DNA from: Laspinema sp963821735
Lineage (GTDB): Bacteria; Cyanobacteriota; Cyanobacteriia; Cyanobacteriales; Laspinemataceae
Assembly: GCA_963821735.1 (NCBI GenBank)
Contig: CAWGFK010000070.1
Coordinates: forward strand, 1-64,000
Length of the DNA stretch: 64,000 nucleotides
Direction of reading: 5' to 3'
Of the stretch, positions 20,301 through 31,900 are shown piece by piece. Numbering within the stretch: the stretch's first letter is position 1; each line of letters begins with the position of its first letter. The notes below the pieces were generated by a model. That model did no database searches, had not been told where the DNA came from, and was given only the letters and a program-made list of their open reading frames with translations. Made by a program: the position numbers and the translations under genes.

Positions 20301-22646
20301 TATCCCCACTTGCAAATAATTCAAAGCAGGCTGATAAGCGGTGGAGAGTTTCGCTTTTTTCCCAGCCATCAGGTTTAATTCAGCCAGTTCATTTTTTCGA
20401 GCCTGTTCGCTGATTAATTCAACGCCAAAATTGAGTTGATTAACGATATCAAAAATTTTCTCTTCTTGCTTATGTTTCGGCGTATTTTTGAGAATTACAT
20501 CGCCAATTTTCCGATGAAGATAGGGGATTTTTGAAACTCGTCAATTAGAGAATAGGCCGCTTGCTGGATTCGGTCATGGCCAAATTTGTATTGTAAAGAT
20601 TTCCGTTGAGTTTCGATGGGGTCAGGGGTCAAAAATTCTGACTCGGCCATCGTCAAGGAAAATTCTCCTAAATTCCCCAAGGGTATCACCAAATTTTCGG
20701 CAACGGCTGATTGCAACTCCGTGACCATTTCTGCTAGAGATTTTTCGCAAATTAACCCGATAATGTTTAAGTCGAACTGGTTGCCAGTACAAGCAGCCAG
20801 TTTTAACAGTTCTTGGGTTTCTTTAGGCAGTTTTTGAATTTTATCCACCATCAGTTCTACCACGTTATCCGTGAAGCCCCGGGCTTGAATTTGCTCTAAA
20901 TCCCACTCCCACCGTAGAGTTTCCTGGTCAAAATCTACCAGTTCTTCGGTGTAGAGAGATTTCAAAAATTCATTCATAAAAAATGGATTTCCGCCGGTTT
21001 TGCCTTGGACTAACTCGGCGAGGGGTTGAACCGTTTCTAGGTCACAGTTGAGGGTATCTCCAATCAATTGGGCGATGGTTGTTAAGTCTAAGGGGAGCCA
21101 GAGAAATACGCTGGATGACTGCCCCAGTTTTGGCAATTTCATCTAAGGTTAACATCAGGGGATGGGCGGCAGAAACTTCGTTATCTCGATAGGCCCCGAT
21201 TAAGAATAATCCCGGCGATCGAGAACCCATCAACAATTGCATCAGCTTTAAAGATGCTCCATCCGCCCATTGCAAATCATCAATAAATAAGGCTAAGGGA
21301 TGTTCGGGTTGGGTAAATACTTTAATGAAATTCTGAAACACTAAGTTAAACCGATTTTGGGACTCATTTGGCCCCAGTTCCGGAACCTCCGGTTGTTGTC
21401 CAATAATTAATTCTATTTCCGGAATCACCTCCACAATCACTTGTCCATTCACTCCCACTGCACCTAACAGGTTGTCCCGCCACTGATTGAGCTGGCTTTC
21501 ACTTTCTGTCAGCAGTTGTTTGACTAAGCCTTGAAAGGCTCGAACTATCGCACTGTAAGGAATATTTCGCTGATATTGGTCGAATTTCCCCGAAATAAAA
21601 TAACCCCGTTTTTCCGTAATCGGTTTATAGAGTTCTTGGACTAAGGCCGATTTGCCAATGCCGGAATATCCCGCAATCAGCATCAGTTGACTTTGGATAC
21701 TACTTTCGGCAAAGGCTGATAATAAACTCTGGATTTCTGACTCTCGGCCATAGAGCTTTTGTGGTAATTGAAATTTATCCGAAACATCGTGACGGGCCAA
21801 GGAAAAATTTAATACAATATCTGCATTGTGTTGACGCAGACATTCCTCTAAATCTGCTTTTAATCCATAAGCATTCTGATAGCGGTCTTCCGCCGTTTTT
21901 GCCATCAGCTTGAGGATCATGTCTGAAAGGACTGGGGGAATGCTGGCATCAATATCCGTGGGAGGAATCGGCTGTTTAGCAATGTGATAATGGACTAATT
22001 CCAGGGGGTCGGTCGTTTCAAAAGGTAGTCGGTGGGTGAGCAGTTCGTAGAAGGTCACCCCTAGGGAATAAAAGTCACTGCGGTAGTCAATGCAGCGGTT
22101 CATTCGCCCCGTTTGTTCCGGGGAGAGATAGGCGAGAGTGCCTTCTAGGATGTTGGGATTTTTTAGAGTAGTATTTTCTCGGGTTAATTGAGTGGAGATG
22201 CCAAAGTCAATGATTTTAACCTGTCCGGTGTTTGGATTAAAAACAATATTGCTCGGGTTAATATCTTTGTGGATAATATTCGCCCCGTGAATTTGTCCTA
22301 ATCCTTCAGTGATGGCGAGTGCCAGATGCAGAAACTCTTCTAAATTAAAGCTGCGTTCACTCAGCCAATGTTTTAGGGATTCGCCTCCAAAGTCCTCGAC
22401 AAACATGGCGAGGGTATTTTGATATTTCTGCAAATCATAAACCTTCACCACCCCCGGGACATTTAGGGATTGGGTAATCTGATATTCCGTGCGATAGCGG
22501 GCCAGTTCTTGGGGAGTGGGATAATTTTCTTTGAGAATTTTTAGGATAATCGGTTGAGAATCTACATCCCGGATCCCGCGATAGACAATGGAGTTGGCAC
22601 TTTCATAGATTTGAGTTTGAATGGTAACGCCAGCAAGAGTCAGCAT
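17329..22646 (-). CDS. Giant Ser/Thr kinase - AAA ATPase - GAF - SpoIIE-type PP2C phosphatase (four frameshifts)
   Basis: After frame repair this is one protein of about 1,770 residues. In order it has: a Ser/Thr kinase domain (Lys36, HKD 126-128, DFG 147-149; the glycine loop is degenerate); an AAA/STAND-like ATPase with Walker A GYSGIGKS at 326-333 and Walker B LALFIDDLQW near 451-460; a long helical-repeat region; a GAF domain (ENAGAQRGYLILS ... ILCVPLIDRGQLVSIVYLEN); a coiled coil; and a PP2C/SpoIIE phosphatase with GDYYD, GDVTGHGLQSG, VLYTDGITEA and DDLTLIVL. The first half matches the kinase-ATPase-GAF layout of cyanobacterial HstK-like proteins, but a phosphatase replaces the histidine kinase. 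Single-base breaks lie near 21.10, 20.51, 19.28 and 18.38 kb; each repair follows the two paralogues closely. The start at 22646 (MLTLAGVTIQTQ) is chosen by alignment with them. Confidence 0.85.
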
Positions 22647-22977
22647 AGTTAGAATAGGGGGGAGTAAAGAATCAAATTTTGTGGTATTTCGGACTGGCAC
22701 TAGAGTACCACCCTCGAAGGAATGGATAGTTTAAGTTTAACTTAATCGGTAGACTGCAAGAAAGTCAGTTTTTTCTAGTGTTTCCGGGGAGTTAAAGGTT
22801 AGAACCCGGATTGTTTCCAAAATTTCCACCCATTAGCAGCAAATTAGGGACAAAAGCGGTTGTGCGATTGAACGGATACTGTACCGATGCTCTAGGAGAG
22901 CATATCGATCTAAGGAATAGTGGTGCGATCGCCTCATCGCAAAACCCGGCGAGGTAGAGTCAAAGGAACGCCAGAGG
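22647..22977. other. Intergenic between first and second giant kinase genes
   Basis: About 330 bases with one HIP1 site near 22927. No gene or RNA recognised. It should carry a promoter for the phosphatase-ending gene, but no clear -35/-10 pair stands out. Confidence 0.45.
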
Positions 22978-25900
22978 TTAGCGTAATCCAGTAAACCGCC
23001 TTTGACACTGTTCAAAATAGATATGTGCCACCCGATCGCCGGGGTTTTGATTCAAGCAATAGGCCAATAATCGGGCTGAACCTAGAAAGTCTTCGTCCTC
23101 AAATAGGGATAATGCTTCCGTAAATCGGTCTAAGGTGGCTAACTTTCCGGCTTTGATTTCTGGGGAGTCGGCATCAAACACTTCATACACTGTTACCTCT
23201 TGCGATTTTCCTTTGACTTGGACCCGATCAATGCGGCGAATGGCATAGCGATCGCGATAAATTAACCGCGAATAAGTTTGGTCCGTAATTAATAACGAAA
23301 CCCCATAATTTTTCGTCAATTTTTCCACCCGGGAGGCTAAATTCACCGCATCGCTAATCACCGTCCCATCCATGCGATTTTCTCCCCCGACGGTTCCTAG
23401 CATTAAAGACCCGGTATTAATCCCAATCCCATTTTTAATCGGTGCAAAGCCACAAGTAGCCCGATGCTGATTGTAATCAACGAGGCGATGCAGCATAGAG
23501 ATTCCAGCTTTAACGGCATTATCTGCTTCTCCACTAAAGAGGGCCATAATTGCATCACCAATATATTTATCAATAAAGCCAGAATGTTCGGAAATTGCCG
23601 GTTCCATTCGAGATAAATAGGCATTAATAAATTTAAAGTTTTCTTCCGGAGTCATACTTTCACTCAGGGTCGTAAAGTCGCGAATATCGGAAAACAACAC
23701 CGACATTTCCACCTGAACTTGGTCCCCTAATTCCACATCGACAATACTCGCTTTATCTAAAACCTGGAGAAACTGACGAGGAACAAATCGTTCATAAGCT
23801 TGATTCAGTTCGGCTAAATGCTTTTCATTATTTCGGACCTCGGAATAGAGTTTGGCATTTTGAATAGAAATCGCCGCTTGTCCCGATAGAAGCTTTAAAA
23901 TTTCCACCCGTTCCGGGATAAATGCCCCGGTGGTGCGATTGTTTTCTAAATAAACAATACTAACCAGCTTGCCGCCATCAATCAGGGGAACACAGAGGAT
24001 AGATTGAATCTGATTGTTTTGAATATAGGAATCATTGGTAAAATCACCCTCTTGGGTGGCATTATTTAAGACAATAGCTTCTTGAGTTCGGGCCACATAA
24101 TTCACGATCGCCACCGCAACCCGGTCCGATTCAGTCAGGGGAATTGATTGCAACACGGTGATGCGATCGCCATCAATCGTTCCCTCCGCTTCTATCCTCA
24201 ACTGTCCCTGATGGGATAAAATCAAACAACCCCGTTGTGCCCCCGCATTCTCAATGGCAATCTTCATTAAACTAGAGAGCAATTTCTCTAAAACAATTTC
24301 CCCATAAATCGCTTGGGATGCTTTCATCATGGTTGAGATATCCAGATGAGCCAGTAAGTCTGCTGCACTGGCTGATATCGTTTGTTGGGTATTGGGAATT
24401 TTCTGATTTTCGGGAGTGAGGAAGTTATCATATAATTCCTCTAACTGCTTCACCTTAGCCGCTGCACCCCAGAGTTTATAAAAATAGTGAGCTTCCTGTA
24501 AATAGGCTTTAGCAATTAATACGTTTCGTTGGGCAAAATAGAATTTAGCCGCCCGTTCATAAATCAGGGCAGTCTCAGGAGGGCAATCCCTTTGTTGAGC
24601 CAAATCAAGGGCGGAGTCATAGCAGGCGATCGCCCGTTGTTTTTTGCCCAACACTCGATACCGTTCTGCCTCAATCAACTCAAATTTATGGGCATTATTC
24701 ATCCCAGCAATTCGCGCCCACTTTTTAAGCTTCTTCTGGTTTTCTCTGACTTTTTTGAGAACCAGTTTTACGGACACAGGGTCGGATTCCGCCGCAATAT
24801 CCAACCGAATCAGAGAATCATAAAAATAAAAATAAATCACCACAGGAGATGCCGTTACTCCATCCAGATAAGCTTCGCAGAGATTAGCCGAGTTCAGCGC
24901 CTGTTCTAAATCTCCAAACAGATAACTGAGGATTAATTTATTAAAATAAACATAACAAATAGCCGTTCGGTCATTTCGGCTTTCAAGTTCTGGCAGCATA
25001 ATTGCTTCATCAAAAGCGGTCCCTTTCAAGGTGCAAGGATTCGCAGATTTTCCCAGTAAGTTCAGCACGCCCTGATGAAAGACTTCTTGTAAATTCAAAA
25101 CCCGCATCTGTCCCATTTCCTGAATGCAGGTGGCATAGGTGGCCATTTGGGATTCCAATGAAACTAACTCTTGCCCGCTTAAAAAGGCATTGTAGCAATA
25201 GTGACAAGCCGCATAAGCGGCATATTCCAAATCTCCATTTTCTAAACCCATTTGATAGGCATTCAGCAGAGGTTTTAAGACTGAAGGGAGGGGGTCAATC
25301 CAATGTTGAATTAAAGCACCTACCACGAATTCGGTTCTGGCTTTCACATCTCGGGCATTCAGTTCGAGAAAGAACCTGGAGGCAGAGTTGACCAAATTGA
25401 TATCCTGTCTGCAATTGTCCCACGACTCCGCAGAGAATTACCCCATAACTACTATAGGCATAAGCGGATTCCGAACTGTTGCCCCATTTAATCGATAACG
25501 TTACATTTTTAAACACAATCAGGGGGAACATTAAAGGGGCGGCAAAATAGGCAGAAGAGGTAATTTTTCCCAGGATACTCATGGCCGCTTTGGGATAGGC
25601 AGCGCTCATCAAGGGCAGATCCACTAAGCTGGCAACGGGTTTAAATCCCAGGGCTAATTTGGTCTGCAACAGACCCCATAAAACATGGCCGGTGTGGGGA
25701 TTACTGGGGAGTTTAACCCCGAGGCGTTTCAAGACTTTTAATCCAATGGCGATCGCCTCATTAAATTGACTCTGGGCATTATAAGCCAAGATTTTGACTT
25801 CATATACGGCTACCGTATCTAAAACCGTTTGAGCATGACTCAAAACTGCTTCTATCATTTGGTCCATTAACTCAAAATCGGCATTCAAATAAGCCACTTC

Positions 25901-28420
25901 TGCGGCCTTGGCATACAGAGATAAAGTTAAAGCATAATGCTGCTGCCAACTGTCCTGTTCTAATAAATCTATCCCTACTTTTAAATAAGTCAAAGCCGGT
26001 TGATAAGCTGCCGATAGTTTAGCTTTTTCCCCAGCCATCAGATTTAATTCAGCCCATTCATATTTTTGCTGGGATTCGGTGATTAACTCCAGGGCAAAAT
26101 TAAATTGATTCACCATGTCAAAGATTTTTTCTTCCCGGCGACTCGGGGGAGTATTCTCCAGGAGAATTTGTCCAATATCTCGATGAACCCGAGTCCGTTG
26201 GGAGTCCGGAATCAAAAAATAAGCCGCTTGTTGAATGCGATCGTGAACAAATTGATAAATCAGGGGCGGATATTCCTTCCGAGGTAAATCACAGGAGGAA
26301 TAATCACCGTCGGTCAGGATAAACTCAATTTCCCCTTGATTCATCTGAGACCTGACTAAATTTTCCGCAACTGCCGCGTTGAGGTCCTCTACCGTTTTTT
26401 TCAAAGATTGCTGACTGACTAATTCTAAGAGATTTAAGTCAAACTCATTGCCAATACAAGCGGCTAATTTCACTAATAATTGGGTCGATTCGGGTAGCTT
26501 TTGAATTTTTCCTGTCATCAGTTCCACCACATTATCCGTAAAATTTCGGGCCTTAATTTGCCCTAAATCCCAGAACCATCCGACCCCACCCCTGCCTAGG
26601 TTTTCTGGAGAATCAGATAGGGCGGAATGGGTATCAGGACCCTCGGAAACTTGGGTTCTAAACTGTAGCAGTCCTTCGGTATAAAGAGACTTTAAAAATT
26701 CATTCATGAAAAAGGGATTGCCCCCAGTTTTAAACTGAACTAATTCCGTTAGTTCCATCACCGCTGCTGGGGTTGATTTCAGGGTATCGGCAATTAATTG
26801 GGCAATGGTCGGTAACTCTAAAGGAGATAGAGAAATTCGCTCAATAATGGCTCCATTTTTAGTCATTTCATCCACCATTAACTCCAGTGGATGACCGGGA
26901 GAGACTTCATTATCTCGATAGGCCCCAATTAAAAAGAGTCCCGGGACTGCCCCTGCCATCAGTCGTTGAATTAAGTTCAAGGATGCCCCATCTGCCCACT
27001 GTAAATCATCAATAAATAAGGCTAAAGGATGTTCCGGTTGCGTAAAGACTTGAATGAATTTTTGAAAGACTAAATTAAACCGATTTTGGGACTCGTTGGG
27101 TCCGAGATTGGGGACAGGAGGTTGCTTGCCAATGATTAATTCAATTTCTGGGATGACTTCCACAATGACTTGACCATTCACCCCTAATGCAGCTAAAAGT
27201 TTCTCCTGCCATTGCTTGAGTTGAGGTTCACTTTCAGTTAATAGGTTTCTGATTAACTGTTGTAGCGATCGCACCAAAGCACTATAGGGAATATTCCGCT
27301 GATATTGGTCAAATTTCCCGGAAATAAAATAGCCCCGATGAGCCGTGATGGGTTTGTACAGTTCCTGCACTAAAGCTGATTTGCCCATACCGGAATATCC
27401 AGCAATCAGCATCAGTTGACTTTGCATTCTTGCCCGCTCAAAAGCAGCAATTAAGGCTGCAATTTCTGCCTCTCGGCCATAGAGTTTTTGAGGGAGTTGA
27501 AATTTATCGGAAATATCCTGAAGTGCAATCGGGAAGGGAGAAATTTGTCCAGTGTTCTGGAGTTGCTGCCAACAAACTTCTAAATCGGCTTTTAATCCAT
27601 AAGCACTTTGATACCGTTCTTCTCCCGTTTTTGCCATCAGTTTGAGGATAATTTCCGATAGAACTGGCGGAATATTCTCGATTCCTTGTTCCAAAAATTT
27701 CCCTTCTGTAGGAAGGTTTTCCACCAGTAGATGGGGGGGAATGGGCTGTTTGGCAATATGACAGTGGATTAATTCTAAAGGGTCGGTACTTTCAAAGGGT
27801 AAGCGGTGGGTCAGCAGTTCATAAAAAGTGACTCCCAAGGAATAAAAGTCACTGCGATAGTCCACACAGCGATTCATTCTGCCGGTTTGTTCTGGAGATA
27901 AATAGGCAAGGGTCCCTTCCAGGCCATTGGGATTTTTGAGTGTAGTATTTTCCCGGTTGAATTGGGTAGAAATTCCAAAATCAATAATTTTAATCTGTCC
28001 CGTTGTGGGGTTGAAAACCAGATTACCGGGATTGATATCTTTATGAATAACATTGGCAGCGTGAATCTGAGCCAGGGCCTCGGTGGTTTTAATCGCTATT
28101 TGCAAAAATTCGGCTAAGGTAAATTGGCGATGCTGCATCCAATAGCTTAAAGATTCGCCTCCAAAATCCTCAATCAACATGACGAGTCGATTTTGGTATT
28201 TTTGCAAATCATAGACTTGAACCACTCCGGATACATTCAGGGATTTAGTAATTTCATATTCCGTGCGATAGCGAATCAGTTGTTGAGGAGTGGGATAATT
28301 TTCTTTGAGAAGTTTTAGGATAATAGATTGGTTATCTTGCTCACGAATCCCTCGATATAAGAGGGAGTTAGCACTTTCATAGATTTGCACTTGAACGGCA
28401 ACACCAGGAAGAGTCAGCAT
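22978..28420 (-). CDS. Giant Ser/Thr kinase - AAA ATPase - GAF - class III nucleotide cyclase (one frameshift)
   Basis: About 1,810 residues after repair. The N-terminus has the kinase domain (IHKDINPGNLVF, KIIDFGIST), then the ATPase (GYSGMGKSALV, LALFIDDLQWAD), helical repeats, GAF (ENAGAQRGCLILSH, SILCVPLIDGGKLVSIVYLE), a short coiled linker and a class III cyclase. The cyclase carries both metal-binding Asp (LFSDIRDFT), Lys in FIDKYIGDAIMALF, Thr in MDGTVISDAVNLASR and the catalytic Asn/Arg of VNLASR. The Lys/Thr pair predicts an adenylate cyclase of the class IIIb type, as in cyanobacterial CyaC. The frame breaks near 25,385, where one extra C (CTTTCTCGAAC) splits the helical-repeat region. 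It lies between its two paralogues on the same strand. Confidence 0.87.
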
Positions 28421-28960
28421 AGTTACAGGGTCGCTAGAAAGCTATGAAATTTGAGAGAATGCCGGGGCGATCGCCAGTCAAACCCCATCAATATCACAAC
28501 GGGACTAAAATGGGTAAACGGACCATTCCGAACCCACTGTCCCCGATTAGTCCAGTGGGTCCCAGCAAAAAACTGGCTTAAATATCAGTCTGAAGATAGA
28601 TGCAGCTTAAGCAATAAGCTAAACTGAAGAAGCCCCTCAAATGAAGCTAGGGTCACCCCTGACGCTTTCTCTGAGGGAGAACAATTCAGCTACTGACCCG
28701 ACTCAGGAGAGGAATATCAACAAACGGGAACCTTAAAATTAAGGACCCTCATGAACCCCAATGAAATTGATAGTTTGAGTTTAATTTTGTCGCCACCTTG
28801 AACCCAGGCAAGTGCTTTCTAGGATAGCTTATCTGTTCTCAGAATTTTGAGGCGATCGCCCCGAGAATCTGGGTGTTCATCCCGATTTCCCCGCCACCGA
28901 TTCTCTGGGGGTTGGACTTCCGGAGTCCCCCTGTTCAAAAATGGACCCAACTCAACCGCT
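28421..28960. other. Intergenic between second and third giant kinase genes
   Basis: About 540 bases with two HIP1 sites and no supported gene. Several short open stretches on the plus strand look like antisense shadows or noise. It should hold the promoter of the second kinase gene. Confidence 0.45.
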
Positions 28961-31900
28961 TTAGGGATGAAGCTTGCCTTGAGCGCGATCGCCATAAATC
29001 TGCGCCACGCGATCGCCCGGATTCTGCTTCACGCACTCTCCAAACAACTGCGCCGCTTCCCCAAACTTCCCGGCATCATACAACGATAATGCTTCCGTAA
29101 ATAGCCCTAAAGTTGCTAATTTTCCCCCTTTATTTCCTCGGAGTCCGCCATCAAATACCTCATAAACCGTCACCGCTTCTGATTTTCCTTTCACCTTCAC
29201 GCGATCAATTCGGCGAATCGCATAACTGTCCCGAAGCGTTAATCGAGCATAAGTCTGATCCGTAATTAAGAGCGATACTCCATAATTTTTCGTCAACCCT
29301 TCCACCCGAGAGGCTAAATTTACCGCATCACTAATCACCGTCCCATCCATGCGATTTTGCCCTCCCACAGTTCCCAACATTAATAACCCCGTATTAATGC
29401 CAATCCCATTTTTAATCGGGGCAAAACCCTGTTGAATCCGATGTTGATTGTAATCCCCCAAACGATGCAACATCGAAATTGCTGCCCTGACTGCATTATC
29501 AGCTTCCCCGCTAAATAGGGCCATAATTGCATCGCCAATATATTTATCAATAAATCCAGAATGTTCTGTAATCGCCGGTTCCATTCGGGACAAATAGGCA
29601 TTAATAAATTTAAAATTATCTTCCGGGGTCATACTTTCACTCAGGGTGGTAAAGTCCCGAATATCGGAAAATAGCACCGACATCTCCAACTGCACCTGAG
29701 TCTCCCAAGTCCACATCCACAATACTGGACTTTTCTAAAAACTGGAGAAATTGATTAGGAACAAACCGTTCGTATGCTTGATTGAGTTGAAACAATTCAT
29801 TGGTAAACCGTTCCCGTTCAGCTTCAGCCCGTTTCCGTTCTGTAATATCTTGAAACGCTGTAATCGCATAAGCAATATTCCCCTGAGAATCATAAATCGG
29901 TTGACCCACCCCTTCCACAGGGATGATTTTTCCATTTTGATGAATTTCGATATCATTAGCGATCGATGTTTCACCCTGTAAAGCTCTTACCAGGGGCAAT
30001 TCTGCCAATATATATTCTTCTTCAGTCCCGGCTTTATAAAGTTGATAAACTTCTGAAATGTCCTTAGTATCTGCCATCACCCCCTTCCCTAATAAATCCT
30101 GGGCAATGCGATTGATGTAGTAGGGTTTGCCAGAAGCATCCAGGATTCCCACCCCAACCGGCATCGCTTCTAAAAATTGATTCAGTCGGCTTTCATTTTC
30201 CCGCACTTCTGTATAAAGTTTGGCATTTTGAAGGGAAATTGCTGCTTGTCCAGACAGCACCTTTAAAAGTTCGACTCGCTCAGGAGTAAATGCTTCCGTT
30301 GTTAAATTATTTTCCAAATAAACTAGGCTTACCAGTTTCCCTTGATTAATAAGAGGCACGCACAAAATTGATTTGGGCTGGTTTGTTTTAATATACTCGT
30401 CACTGATAAAATTGCCTTCTTGAGTGGCATCATTTAAAACCACAGCTTCTTGGCTTCGAGCCACATAATTGACAATAGCTTCTGAAATCAATGAACTATC
30501 GGCGAGGGGGCGAGATTGTAACACGGTTATTTGGTCATCATCAATGTGACTCTCTGCTTCAATCCGCAAATCGCCCTGATGGGATAAAATCAAGTAACCC
30601 CGTTGCGCCCCGGCATTTTCAATGATAATTTTCATCAAACTAGACAGTAGCTTATCCAGCATAATTTCACCGGAAATGGCTTGATAAGATTTAATTACCG
30701 TCGCCATATCTAAATTAGACCCGGAACCCGTAGTAGTTTGAGCAGTCGTGATTTTAGATGAAACTTTTCCTGGCGTCGTTGTGAGTAAATGACTATAGTT
30801 TTCTTCTAAATGCCGGACTTTAGCTACAGCACCCCAGCGTTGATAACAATAGCGAGCTTCCTGCATATAGGCTTTAGCAATCAGTTCTTTGCCTCGGGAT
30901 AAGTAGAATTTAGCTGCTAGTTCATAAGCGATCGCAGCTTCATGAATGTATTCATTTTTTTTGCGAGGGCGATCGCTTTGTCATAATAATCCATTGCCTT
31001 GGCATCTTTCCCTTGTACCCGACAAAGTTCTGCCTCCACCAACCAATATTTTTGGGAATTATTCTGGGAAGCATAATGCATCCATTTTTTAATTTTTTTC
31101 TGGTTTTGGGATACCTTTCGGAGTATGGCTTTTTGCTGAGTTGGGGAAGCATCGGTTGCCACGCTTAACCGGGCGAGGGAATCATAGAAATAAAAGTGAG
31201 CAACCAAAAGAATAGCTGTTATTCCATCCAGGTACTGCTCGGCTAATTGAGCTTGAGCTACCGCATTCTCTCTTTCATTAAATAAATAAGACAGCATCAC
31301 TTTAAAGAAATAGAAAGAAGAAATAGCAGTCCGATCATTTCCACTTGTAAATACAGGAAGCATCACCTGTTCATCGAACGCTCGACCCATCAAAGTCCCC
31401 GGATTTTCTCCCTCTTCAAGTAAGTTGAGAACGGCTTGATGGTATAACGATTGCATCGCCAGGTTTCTTTCTTGCCCCACTTGCTCCATGACTTGAGTGT
31501 AGGTGGCCATTTCTGATTCCAGTTGTACTAATTCAGAGCCACTCAGCAAGGCATAGCCGCAGTATTGAAGCGCTGAATAGGTCGCAAATTCCAAATCTCC
31601 CGTTTCCAGCCCAACTGCGTAAGCTTGCCGCAGGGGGTTCAATACATCTTTTACCGGCTCTATCCAGTGCTGAATAAAGTGATAAATGACGTACTGAGTC
31701 CGGGCTTCAACTTCTCGGGCATTCAGTTTGTAGAGTAATTGAAGTGCGAGTTGGCCGAATTGAAAACTCCCCTGGAAATCCTCAGCAACGCTACAGAGAA
31801 TCAATCCATAGGAACTATAGGCAAAAGCCGATTCTGAAGTATTTCCCCACTTTAGGGATAAACTGACTTGTTTAAACACAATTAGAGGTAGCAGCAAAGG

